From the NCBI GenBank assembly GCA_963785245.1, contig CAWAUO010000022.1, forward strand, positions 3,833-67,832: a stretch of DNA of 64,000 nucleotides, written 5' to 3'. This DNA is from JAHEEL01 sp963785245. Its GTDB lineage: Bacteria > Actinomycetota > Acidimicrobiia > Spongiisociales > UBA5794. Numbering within the stretch: the stretch's first letter is position 1; each line of letters begins with the position of its first letter. This document shows, piece after piece, positions 1 through 6,717 of this stretch. Below the pieces are notes generated by a model. It was not told where the DNA came from. It saw only the letters and a program-made list of their open reading frames with translations, and searched no databases. Position numbers and translations under genes: made by a program.

Positions 1-1
1 C

Positions 2-634
2 GGTGCGCTGCAAGCCACCTACGCCGCAATGGACCCGGGCGTTATGAACGTCGGTGTGGGAGCCGGAACCCGGTTCGAGCCGAACGACGCCGCTGCCGTG
101 GTCGAGGCCGCCGGGCGCTACGACGTGCTTGCGGTTGGACCGGGCCTGGGCGCGGTCGACGAGGGGTTCGTCGTCGGTCTCCTCGACCGATGGGATGGAC
201 CGATTGTTCTCGATGCTGACGGGCTGAACGCGATCTCGGATGCCGCCGCTCTCGAGCGCCAGGCCGACACAGTGGTCACGCCGCACACCGGAGAGTTCGC
301 TCGCCTCACGGGCGAATCACCCGATCACGAAGCGGCAGCCGCGTTGGCGAACCGAACCGGGGCAACGGTGCTGCTCAAGGGAAATCCGACCTTCGTCACC
401 GACGGCGAGGAGACCTGGGTCGTCACGTCCGGGGGACCGGAACTGGCAACAATCGGAACCGGAGACGTGCTCACCGGAATGGTTGCCGCCTACGTTGCCG
501 GCGGCCTCCCTCCCACGGTGGCTGCCCGCTCCGCTGCCTTCCATCACGGCGAGGCTGCTGCAGTCCTCAGCGAGCAGCGAACCGTGACAGCAACGGCCCT
601 CGTCAGCGCAGTCGCAGTGCATAGGCAGAGCTGA
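2..634 (+). CDS. nnrD: ADP-dependent NAD(P)H-hydrate dehydratase, 3' part (start outside window)
   Basis: The frame is open from the window edge, so the N-terminus is missing; about 210 residues are present. The protein belongs to the ribokinase-like carbohydrate kinase family that repairs hydrated NAD(P)H by ADP- or ATP-dependent dehydration. Visible motifs are the TPHTGEFARL segment, LLKGNPTFV, and the anion-hole/catalytic motif GTGDVLTGM, which corresponds to the family's GSGDVL(A/S)G with the catalytic Asp. In many bacteria this domain is fused behind an epimerase (NnrE) domain; whether that holds here cannot be seen. The gene converges on cimA, with about 40 bp between the stop codons. 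Confidence 0.88.
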   Translation, partial: GALQATYAAMDPGVMNVGVGAGTRFEPNDAAAVVEAAGRYDVLAVGPGLGAVDEGFVVGLLDRWDGPIVLDADGLNAISDAAALERQADTVVTPHTGEFARLTGESPDHEAAAALANRTGATVLLKGNPTFVTDGEETWVVTSGGPELATIGTGDVLTGMVAAYVAGGLPPTVAARSAAFHHGEAAAVLSEQRTVTATALVSAVAVHRQS

Positions 635-648
635 CCAGGTCGTCTTTC

Positions 649-661
649 TGGCGACTGGCGA
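649..661 (+). repeat. TGGYGAC heptamer pair in the nnrD/cimA spacer
   Basis: Two units, TGGCGAC and TGGCGAA, lie between the convergent stop codons of nnrD and cimA. The same heptamer occurs in four other intergenic spacers of this window (3671, 16288, 41679, 52673). This copy is short and would not be convincing alone. Confidence 0.4.
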
Positions 662-673
662 ATTACAACAGAG

Positions 674-2257
674 CTACTCGCCCTTCCCGTTCTCGGCTCC
701 ATTCGCCCGAATCAACCCGATCACGATGCCGTCGCAGACGGCGCGCCACGAGGCGTCGATGATGTTCTGGTGGACACCGATGGTGCCCCACACGCCTGCG
801 ATGTCGCTGTGCTGGCACAACACCCGAACCCGAGCCGCCGTCCCGTCCGACGAATCGAGGTCCCGCACGCGGTAGTCGGTCAGGTGGATCCTCGCGACCT
901 GGGGGTAGCGGTCGGCGAGGGCCACGCGCAGCGCCAGGTCGAGAGCACCCACCGGACCGTCGCCCTCGCGGGTCGTCACGATTCGTTCTCCGTCGACGTG
1001 AACCTTCACTGTTGCCTCGGCTACGACTTCGCCGTCACGATGCTCAACGAAGACCCGGTACGACTCGAGTTCGAAGAACGGCTGCGTCCAACCCTGGGCG
1101 TCACGAACGAGGAGTTCGAACGATCCGTCGGCTGCCTCGAAGTGGTAGCCCTCGTGTTCGAGTTCCTTGATACGGTCGACGACAACCTGCGCCTCGCTCG
1201 ACGAGAGAGCCAAACCGGTGTCTTGTGCCTTGGCGAGGATCGTCGAACGTCCGGCGAGTTCGGAGACAACGGTCCGTGTCGAGTTCCCGACCAACGCGGC
1301 CGGCATGTGCTCGTAGGCGTCGGGCCTGCGGGCGAGTGCTGAGGTGTGGAGGCCGGCCTTGTGGGTGAACGCAGAGACGCCGACGTACGGCAGGTGGTCG
1401 TCGAGGGTCAGGTTGATGATCTCGGCGATGTGATGGGACACCCGGGTGAGGTGCGGCAGGCGATCCTCAGGGATCGAGCTGTAGCCCATCTTGAGCGAGA
1501 CATTCGGGATCACCGAGCAGAGGTCGGCGTTGCCGGTCCGCTCACCGTATCCGTTCACGCAGCCCTGGATTTGTGTGATGCCGGCGTTCGCCGCCGCGAG
1601 GCTGTTTGCCACCGCGGTGCTCGAGTCGTTGTGGAAGTGGCACCCGAGTGCAGCGCCGGGGATCGCGGCTGCGACTTCCCGGACGACGCGGTCCACATCG
1701 TGCGGCAGCGTCCCGCCGTTCGTGTCGCACAACACGAGTCGCTCGGCCCCGCTGTCGTGGGCGGCTCTCAGGGTGGCGAGAGCGAACTCGGGGTTCGTGC
1801 GGTAGCCGTCGAAGAAGTGCTCGGCATCGAAGAAGACCCGTCGGTCGACCGAACGGAGATGCTCGACCGAATCGCCGACCATCGCGATTGCTTCGGACAG
1901 TTCCGTGCGCAAGGCGTACTCGACGTGATAGTCCCATGACTTGCCGACGAGACACACCACCTCGGTCTCGGCGGCCACGAGTGCTGCGAGTTGGGCATCC
2001 TTGGCAGCCACCGCTCCGGCATGCCGAGTTGAGCCGAACGCCACGAGTGTCGATGTGTCGAAGTCGAGTTCCGTGCGTGCCCGGCGGAAGAATTCGTCAT
2101 CCTTCGGGTTCGACCCGGGCCAGCCTCCCTCGACGTAGGCCACGCCCAGTTCGTCGAGCAGGCGGCTGATCGCCAGCTTGTCGCCGGCGGTCAGCGAGAT
2201 GCCCTCCTGCTGGGTGCCGTCTCGCAGCGTGGTGTCGTAGATCTCGAGGGATTTCAT
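674..2257 (-). CDS. cimA: (R)-citramalate synthase
   Basis: The 527-residue protein opens with the DRE-TIM motif YDTTLRDGTQQEG and carries CHFHNDSSTAVAN (metal-binding HxH) and GNADL, followed by a C-terminal LeuA-type regulatory domain. Its length and its N-terminal EGGWPGSNPKD segment match citramalate synthase rather than 2-isopropylmalate synthase or homocitrate synthase. CimA condenses pyruvate and acetyl-CoA to citramalate, the first step of the threonine-independent route to 2-oxobutyrate and isoleucine. The ATG at 2257 has a GGAG Shine-Dalgarno upstream. Expression appears to be controlled by the leader peptide and terminator directly upstream (2277-2363), whose Ile and Thr codons fit the end product. 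Assignment to CimA over LeuA rests on sequence type and is supported by the leader. Confidence 0.9.
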   Translation of the reverse strand: MKSLEIYDTTLRDGTQQEGISLTAGDKLAISRLLDELGVAYVEGGWPGSNPKDDEFFRRARTELDFDTSTLVAFGSTRHAGAVAAKDAQLAALVAAETEVVCLVGKSWDYHVEYALRTELSEAIAMVGDSVEHLRSVDRRVFFDAEHFFDGYRTNPEFALATLRAAHDSGAERLVLCDTNGGTLPHDVDRVVREVAAAIPGAALGCHFHNDSSTAVANSLAAANAGITQIQGCVNGYGERTGNADLCSVIPNVSLKMGYSSIPEDRLPHLTRVSHHIAEIINLTLDDHLPYVGVSAFTHKAGLHTSALARRPDAYEHMPAALVGNSTRTVVSELAGRSTILAKAQDTGLALSSSEAQVVVDRIKELEHEGYHFEAADGSFELLVRDAQGWTQPFFELESYRVFVEHRDGEVVAEATVKVHVDGERIVTTREGDGPVGALDLALRVALADRYPQVARIHLTDYRVRDLDSSDGTAARVRVLCQHSDIAGVWGTIGVHQNIIDASWRAVCDGIVIGLIRANGAENGKGE

Positions 2258-2276
2258 GGTGTCGCTCCGGATAGAG

Positions 2277-2301
2277 AAAACCCCCCGCTGGGCGGAGGGT
2301 T
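2277..2301 (-). terminator. Attenuator terminator upstream of cimA
   Basis: On the minus strand, arms AACCCTCCGC (2301-2292) and GCGGGGGGTT (2288-2279) form a 10-bp stem with one G-U pair and a 3-nt loop, followed by TT then CTCTAT. It lies between the leader peptide stop codon (2328) and the cimA start (2257), so it would end transcription before the gene. A second perfect 9-bp hairpin (2328-2305, 6-nt loop) sits between leader stop and terminator. I could not find by eye a clear antiterminator pairing. Confidence 0.75.
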
Positions 2302-2327
2302 ACGGGCGCACACGGAATCGTGTGCGC

Positions 2328-2363
2328 CTAGGTGATGATGATGGTGGTGGCTGGCCGGGTCAT
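2328..2363 (-). CDS. cimA leader peptide MTRPATTIIIT (Ile/Thr-rich)
   Basis: An 11-codon reading frame on the minus strand reads MTRPATTIIIT and then TAG. Seven of the eleven residues are Thr or Ile, including an uninterrupted TTIIIT run using ACC and ATC codons. The ATG lies 9 nt after a good -10 box, so the mRNA would be leaderless or nearly so. Its location before a terminator hairpin and cimA matches ribosome-mediated attenuation by charged tRNA-Ile (and tRNA-Thr), as in enterobacterial thr and ilv leaders. No homology search supports it; the inference comes from codon content and position. Confidence 0.75.
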   Translation of the reverse strand: MTRPATTIIIT

Positions 2364-2372
2364 GAGGTTGCG

Positions 2373-2401
2373 AGTATGGCCGGTTGTGTCCGCTCCGTCA
2401 A
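2373..2401 (-). promoter_or_regulatory. Promoter of the cimA leader transcript
   Basis: On the minus strand, TTGACG (2401-2396), a 17-bp spacer and CATACT (2378-2373) form a near-consensus housekeeping promoter. The expected start lies at about 2366-2363, at or just before the leader peptide ATG. Confidence 0.65.
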
Positions 2402-2499
2402 TGCCCGATCGCAGGAATGCCGGTGCCCAAGGGAGCGCTTCTTCCCGTTCGAAGGTGCACGTTGGCCGGAGTTGGATCCCGGTGACGAGCTGTCGCGTC

Positions 2500-2528
2500 T
2501 TGCCGCAACGACGGGCCGCCGGTATCGT
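2500..2528 (+). promoter_or_regulatory. Promoter of the trpS leader transcript
   Basis: TTGCCG (2500-2505), a 17-bp spacer and TATCGT (2523-2528) precede the leader peptide ATG by 6 nt, giving an apparently leaderless transcript. It is divergent from the cimA promoter, about 100 bp away. Confidence 0.6.
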
Positions 2529-2534
2529 TCAGGC

Positions 2535-2573
2535 ATGAAGTCAACACACTCCTGGTGGCGTAGGAAGGGATAG
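2535..2573 (+). CDS. trpS leader peptide MKSTHSWWRRKG (tandem Trp codons)
   Basis: A 12-codon frame encodes MKSTHSWWRRKG followed by TAG. Two adjacent TGG codons (2553-2558) stand directly upstream of a tryptophanyl-tRNA synthetase gene, the classic arrangement of a Trp-sensing attenuator. The first arm of an 8-bp stem (2550-2557 with 2583-2590) contains the Trp codons, and an alternative pairing (2573-2580 with 2603-2610) would block the downstream terminator when the ribosome stalls there. Confidence 0.85.
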   Translation: MKSTHSWWRRKG

Positions 2574-2598
2574 GGTTCCGCGCGCCAGGAAGGTACCG

Positions 2599-2630
2599 AC
2601 GCCGGAGCCCCCGGGGCCCGGCGTTTCTTT
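2599..2630 (+). terminator. Attenuator terminator upstream of trpS
   Basis: CGCCGG (2600-2605) pairs with CCGGCG (2618-2623), extended by an inner G/C-rich stem, and is followed by TTTCTTT. It ends 14 nt before the trpS start. Its 5' arm overlaps the segment 2603-2610 that can pair with 2573-2580, so terminator and antiterminator are mutually exclusive. Confidence 0.82.
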
Positions 2631-2643
2631 GTGAGGAGGAGCG

Positions 2644-3645
2644 GTGACAGAACAGGTGAAGAAGACGGTGTTCTCGGGGGTCCAGCCCTCGGGTGCCATG
2701 CACCTCGGCGGCTATCTCGGTGCTTTCCGCAACTGGGTCGCGCTCCAGGATGACGATGCCTATGACGTGATCTACTGCGTCGTGGATCTCCACGCGATGA
2801 CGGTGCCGTACGACCCGGCCGAGTTCCATCGCCTCCGCCTCGAGACGGCCAAGGTGCTCCTCGCCATCGGAATCGACCCGGACCGGTCGTTGCTCTATAT
2901 GCAGAGCCAGGTACCGCAACATGCCGAGCTGGCATGGATTCTCAGCACATTGACGCCGACCGGCGTGCTCAACCGTATGACGCAGTACAAGGACAAGCTG
3001 GACAAGGGTATCCCGTCGAACCTCGGCCTCTACTCGTACCCGGTGCTGATGGCCGCTGATATCCTGCTGTACGGGGCCGACCTCGTCCCGGTGGGCGAGG
3101 ACCAGAAGCAGCATCTCGAGATGGCACGCGATCTCGCTGAACGGTTCAACAATCGGTTCGAGGTGGTGTTCCCGATCCCCGAACCGCTGATCCCTGAGAC
3201 CTCAGCCCGTGTGATGTCGCTGGTTGAGCCGACCGCCAAGATGTCGAGTAGCGATGCGAATCCGAAGAACCGGATCAACCTGGACGACTCGCCAGACGTC
3301 ATTCGCAAGAAGGTCAAGTCCGCAGTTACCGATTCGGATCCAACGGTGCGCTACGACATCGCTGAGAAGCCCGGGATCTCGAACCTGCTCGAGATCATGT
3401 CGGCAACCACCGGTCGGTCGGTCGACGACCTCGCCGCGGAGTACGCAACCGGCGGGTACGGGCGGTTCAAGGAGGCGGTCGCCGAGGCGATCGTTGCAGA
3501 ACTCGCTTCAATTCGCGCCTCGCTTCAGAACCTCGATGATGCCGAGGTGGCCCGTCTGCTCCAGAAGGGCGCCCTCGACGCCCGCACGAGAGCCGAACGC
3601 CATCAGCAGGATGTGCGCGACGCCGTAGGCCTCGGCCGCTTCTAG
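2644..3645 (+). CDS. trpS: Tryptophanyl-tRNA synthetase
   Basis: This 333-residue class I synthetase charges tRNA-Trp. The HIGH-like motif lies in PSGAMHLGGYLG (His20) and the KMSKS motif is KMSSS beginning near residue 199; the length is typical of bacterial TrpRS. The GTG start is set by the Shine-Dalgarno AGGAGGA at 2635-2640, which lies after the attenuator. Transcription should be relieved when charged tRNA-Trp falls, through the upstream leader with tandem Trp codons. The gene stands alone, with guaB3 about 100 bp downstream. Confidence 0.95.
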   Translation: MTEQVKKTVFSGVQPSGAMHLGGYLGAFRNWVALQDDDAYDVIYCVVDLHAMTVPYDPAEFHRLRLETAKVLLAIGIDPDRSLLYMQSQVPQHAELAWILSTLTPTGVLNRMTQYKDKLDKGIPSNLGLYSYPVLMAADILLYGADLVPVGEDQKQHLEMARDLAERFNNRFEVVFPIPEPLIPETSARVMSLVEPTAKMSSSDANPKNRINLDDSPDVIRKKVKSAVTDSDPTVRYDIAEKPGISNLLEIMSATTGRSVDDLAAEYATGGYGRFKEAVAEAIVAELASIRASLQNLDDAEVARLLQKGALDARTRAERHQQDVRDAVGLGRF

Positions 3646-3670
3646 CCCGCCCAATCCCGGGGTTGGCTGC

Positions 3671-3698
3671 TGGCGACTGGTGACCGGCGACTGGCTAC
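3671..3698 (+). repeat. Four TGGYGAC-type heptamers in the trpS/guaB3 spacer
   Basis: Consecutive units TGGCGAC, TGGTGAC, CGGCGAC and TGGCTAC form a 28-bp array with exact 7-bp period. Related arrays occur in other intergenic spacers of the window in both orientations. Confidence 0.65.
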
Positions 3699-3743
3699 TC
3701 TCACGAGCGCTGGCACCACCACCTATCTGAAGGGCGCTTCCTC

Positions 3744-4901
3744 GTGGAGATTGAGATTGGCATCGCGAAATCCGGTCGCCGGGCCTACGGGTTCGACGAC
3801 ATCGCCATCGTCCCGTCGCGGCGGACCCGGGATCCCGAGGATGTCGACCTGAGCTGGGAGATGGATGCCTTCACCTTCGGGTTGCCGCTGCTTGCTGCAG
3901 GGATGGACTCCGCGGTCAGCCCGGCGACGGCGATCGAGATCTCACGACTCGGCGGCCTTGCCGTCCTCAACCTCGAGGGTCTCTGGACGAAGTATGAGGA
4001 TCCGCAGGCGATCTACGATGAGATCTCGTCGCTGCCCGATGACCAGGCGACCCTGCGGATGCAGGAGATGTACGCCGCCCCGGTCGATGCCGATCTGATT
4101 ACGCAGCGGGTGCGGGAGATGAAGGATGCGGGGATCATCACCGCAGCGAGCCTGACTCCGCAGCACGTGAGCCGATACATCGACGCCGCCAAGAAGGGTG
4201 GCCTGGACATCCTGGTCGTGCAGGGGACCGTCGTCTCCGCCGAACACGTGTCGTCGAAGACCGAACCCCTTGACCTCTTCGCGTTCATCCGCGAGGTCGA
4301 AATGCCGGTGATTGTCGGCGGCGTTGCTTCCTACGCCGGAGCGCTCCACCTGATGCGGACCGGCGCAGTGGGCGTTCTGGTCGGGGTTGGGCCGGGTGCG
4401 GCGTGCACGACGCGGGCCGTTCTCGGACTCGGCGTACCTCAGGCGACCGCCATCGCGGATGCTGCCGGGGCCAGGACGCGATATCTGGAGGAGACGGGGC
4501 GATACGTGCACGTGATCGCAGACGGTGGGATGCGAACGGGCGGCGACATCGCGAAGGCAATTGCGGTCGGCGCCGATGCCGTGATGCTCGGTTCGCCATT
4601 CGCTGCGACGGTCGAGGCGCCGGGGAACGGTGTCCACTGGGGGATGGCGACGTTCCATCCGACGCTCCCTCGCGGGTCCCGGGTCCGAGTCGGCACCCTT
4701 GGCACGCTCGAGGAGTTGCTCCTCGGTCCGGCTCACGAGAACGACGGGAAACGGAACCTCTTCGGGGCACTCCGCACATCGATGGCCACCACGGGGTACG
4801 CCGACGTCAAGGAGTTCCAGAAGGCCGAGGTCATGGTCGCTCCGGCCCTGCAGACCGAAGGTAAGCAACTGCAGCGGGCGCAGGGCGTGGGGATGGGCTG
4901 A
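3744..4901 (+). CDS. guaB3: GuaB3 family IMP dehydrogenase-related protein
   Basis: The 385-residue protein has the IMPDH/GMP reductase TIM barrel without an inserted CBS pair. The catalytic loop reads GPGAACTTR with the active-site Cys at residue 221, and YVHVIADGGMRTGGDIAKA supplies the phosphate-binding segment. Its length, missing CBS domains and the N-terminal AKSGRRAYGFDD segment place it in the GuaB3 subgroup common in actinobacteria. The exact reaction of this subgroup is less certain than that of true GuaB. It starts with GTG and its stop is one base before the guaA start, so the two genes are almost certainly co-transcribed, consistent with a role in guanine nucleotide synthesis. 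Confidence 0.9.
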   Translation: MEIEIGIAKSGRRAYGFDDIAIVPSRRTRDPEDVDLSWEMDAFTFGLPLLAAGMDSAVSPATAIEISRLGGLAVLNLEGLWTKYEDPQAIYDEISSLPDDQATLRMQEMYAAPVDADLITQRVREMKDAGIITAASLTPQHVSRYIDAAKKGGLDILVVQGTVVSAEHVSSKTEPLDLFAFIREVEMPVIVGGVASYAGALHLMRTGAVGVLVGVGPGAACTTRAVLGLGVPQATAIADAAGARTRYLEETGRYVHVIADGGMRTGGDIAKAIAVGADAVMLGSPFAATVEAPGNGVHWGMATFHPTLPRGSRVRVGTLGTLEELLLGPAHENDGKRNLFGALRTSMATTGYADVKEFQKAEVMVAPALQTEGKQLQRAQGVGMG

Positions 4902-4902
4902 C

Positions 4903-6468
4903 GTGGCGAGCGGAGCCACAGGCCACGCCTCGGACGGCGACTTCGATCGCGTGCTGGTCGTCGATTTCGGCGCCCAATACGCTCAGCTGATTGCTCGCCG
5001 CGTTCGTGAGGCTCACGTCTTCTCGGAGATCGTTCCCCGGGACATCACAGCCGCCGAGGTGGCGGCGCACGCTCCGGTCGGCATCATCCTGTCGGGCGGC
5101 CCGGCATCGGTCTACGAACCGGGTGCCTACGGCATCGATCGGGAGATCTTCGAACTCGGCATTCCGGTGCTCGGCATTTGCTACGGGCACCAGATTCTGG
5201 CGGACGGGTTGGGCGGAATCGTCGACCGCAACGATGTCGCCGAGTACGGGCCGGCCGATCTGACGGTCACCGGCGAGTCGACGCTCTTCGCCGGTCTTGC
5301 CGCAGAGCAGCCCGTGTGGATGAGTCACAGCGACGCCGTGAGCGAAGCGCCCCCGGGATTCGTTGTAACGGCTTCGACGGCCGAATCTCCGGTGGCCGCG
5401 ATGGAGAATCCGGAGCGCCGCCTCTACGGCGTGCAATTCCACCCTGAGGTCGGACATACGCCTCGCGGGCAGGAGATGCTGAAGCACTTCCTGTACACGG
5501 CGTGTCGCGCGCGGCCAACCTGGACCCACGTTGGAATCATCGAGCAGTCCGTCGCTGCGATCCGCGAGGAGGTTGGCGACGGCACAGTAATCTGTGGCCT
5601 CTCCGGCGGTGTCGACTCATCGGTCGCCGCTGCACTCGTCCACAAGGCGATCGGCGATCAACTCGTCTGCGTGTTCGTCGACCACGGTCTGCTCCGCAAG
5701 GGAGAAGCCGGGCAGGTCGAGGAGACGTTCCGTCGAACGTTCAACATGAATCTCATCCACCTGAGGGTCGAGGATCGATTCCTCGAGGCACTCGCAGGAG
5801 TCACCGATCCCGAACAGAAGCGGAAGATCATCGGCGAGACGTTCATTCGGGTGTTTGAGGACGTGGCGACGGATGTCGTCGATTCCGCCTATCTGGTGCA
5901 GGGCACGCTGTATCCCGATGTGATCGAGTCGGGGACGAAGGATGCCGCAAAGATCAAGAGTCATCACAATGTCGGCGGCCTGCCGGACGACATGGCGCTG
6001 TCGTTGATCGAACCGCTCCGTGATCTGTTCAAGGACGAGGTGCGCGCGGTCGGTGAGGAACTCGGCTTGCCCGAGGACATTGTCTGGCGGCAGCCGTTCC
6101 CTGGTCCGGGTCTTGCGGTCCGGATCATCGGTGATGTCACGAGGGAGCGACTCGACATCCTGCGTGCTGCCGACGCGATCGTGCTCGAGGAGATCCACAA
6201 GGCAGGGCTCTATCGGGAACTCTGGCAGACGTTCGGGGTGTTGCCGGCGATCCGGTCAGTCGGAGTCCAGGGAGACGGTCGCACGTACGCCTATCCGCTG
6301 ATTCTTCGGGCTGTCACCTCGGACGATGCCATGACCGCGGATTGGGCACGTCTGCCGTACGACGTGCTTGCGTCGATCTCGTCGCGTGTGATCAACGAGG
6401 TCCCGGGGATCAACCGCGTGGCCTACGACATCTCGTCGAAACCCCCCTCGACGATCGAGTGGGAGTAG
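4903..6468 (+). CDS. guaA: GMP synthase (glutamine-hydrolysing)
   Basis: The enzyme converts XMP to GMP using glutamine. The class I amidotransferase domain has nucleophile Cys93 in GICYGHQIL and the His/Glu pair in GVQFHPEVGHT. The ATP-pyrophosphatase domain has the P-loop SGGVDSS near residue 235, KSHHNVGG and the terminal KPPSTIEWE. I chose the GTG at 4903, giving 521 residues as expected for GuaA. The frame stays open upstream to 4630, but that part is a shadow of guaB3. It lies one base behind guaB3, which suggests translational coupling. A 133-bp hairpin repeat follows the stop. Confidence 0.96.
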   Translation: MASGATGHASDGDFDRVLVVDFGAQYAQLIARRVREAHVFSEIVPRDITAAEVAAHAPVGIILSGGPASVYEPGAYGIDREIFELGIPVLGICYGHQILADGLGGIVDRNDVAEYGPADLTVTGESTLFAGLAAEQPVWMSHSDAVSEAPPGFVVTASTAESPVAAMENPERRLYGVQFHPEVGHTPRGQEMLKHFLYTACRARPTWTHVGIIEQSVAAIREEVGDGTVICGLSGGVDSSVAAALVHKAIGDQLVCVFVDHGLLRKGEAGQVEETFRRTFNMNLIHLRVEDRFLEALAGVTDPEQKRKIIGETFIRVFEDVATDVVDSAYLVQGTLYPDVIESGTKDAAKIKSHHNVGGLPDDMALSLIEPLRDLFKDEVRAVGEELGLPEDIVWRQPFPGPGLAVRIIGDVTRERLDILRAADAIVLEEIHKAGLYRELWQTFGVLPAIRSVGVQGDGRTYAYPLILRAVTSDDAMTADWARLPYDVLASISSRVINEVPGINRVAYDISSKPPSTIEWE

Positions 6469-6514
6469 CCGGCACCGGCACATCACCGATTTCGGGCGCG
6501 ATTGACCCTCCACA

Positions 6515-6647
6515 ACGCCGCGAACCCAGGGTTCTCCACCTCGTATATGACGCCGACAGCCCGCGGATTGGACCGGTGCGATGACCCATCCGATTCTGTG
6601 GGCTCACGGCGCCAAATAGAAGGCGGAGAACCCTGGGTTCAAGGCGT
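6515..6647 (+). repeat. 133-bp long-hairpin element, copy A
   Basis: The ends are inverted repeats of 23 bp built on GAACCCAGGGTTCTCC, with two mismatches in this copy. Inside, CGCCGACAGCCC and a partly matching GGGCTCACGGCG form a second stem. The segment GGCGCCAAATAG near the 3' side is shared by all three copies. It lies between guaA and the CheA-like gene. Copies B (45239-45371) and C (61329-61461) have exactly the same length although their apical parts differ. No open reading frame of note is inside, so a non-autonomous mobile element or a structured RNA/DNA element are both possible. Confidence 0.85.
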
Positions 6648-6717
6648 AGTCCTCAAGGCGCCCCCGCCGGTGGTCGATACCTGCTGCACAGCATTGCGCG
6701 CAGTCTGAGGTACATCC

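Noticed and set aside
2305..2328. The 9-bp hairpin after the cimA leader as a second terminator
   Set aside because: It has no following T tract and sits at the leader stop codon; a pausing or sequestering role is more likely.
2256..2573. A 105-codon plus-strand open frame spanning the cimA/trpS spacer
   Set aside because: It overlaps two promoters, two leader peptides and an attenuator, and only its last 12 codons (the Trp leader) make biological sense.
4630..4902. N-terminal extension of guaA by 91 codons
   Set aside because: This part is guaB3 in another frame; the GuaA domain begins just after GTG 4903.
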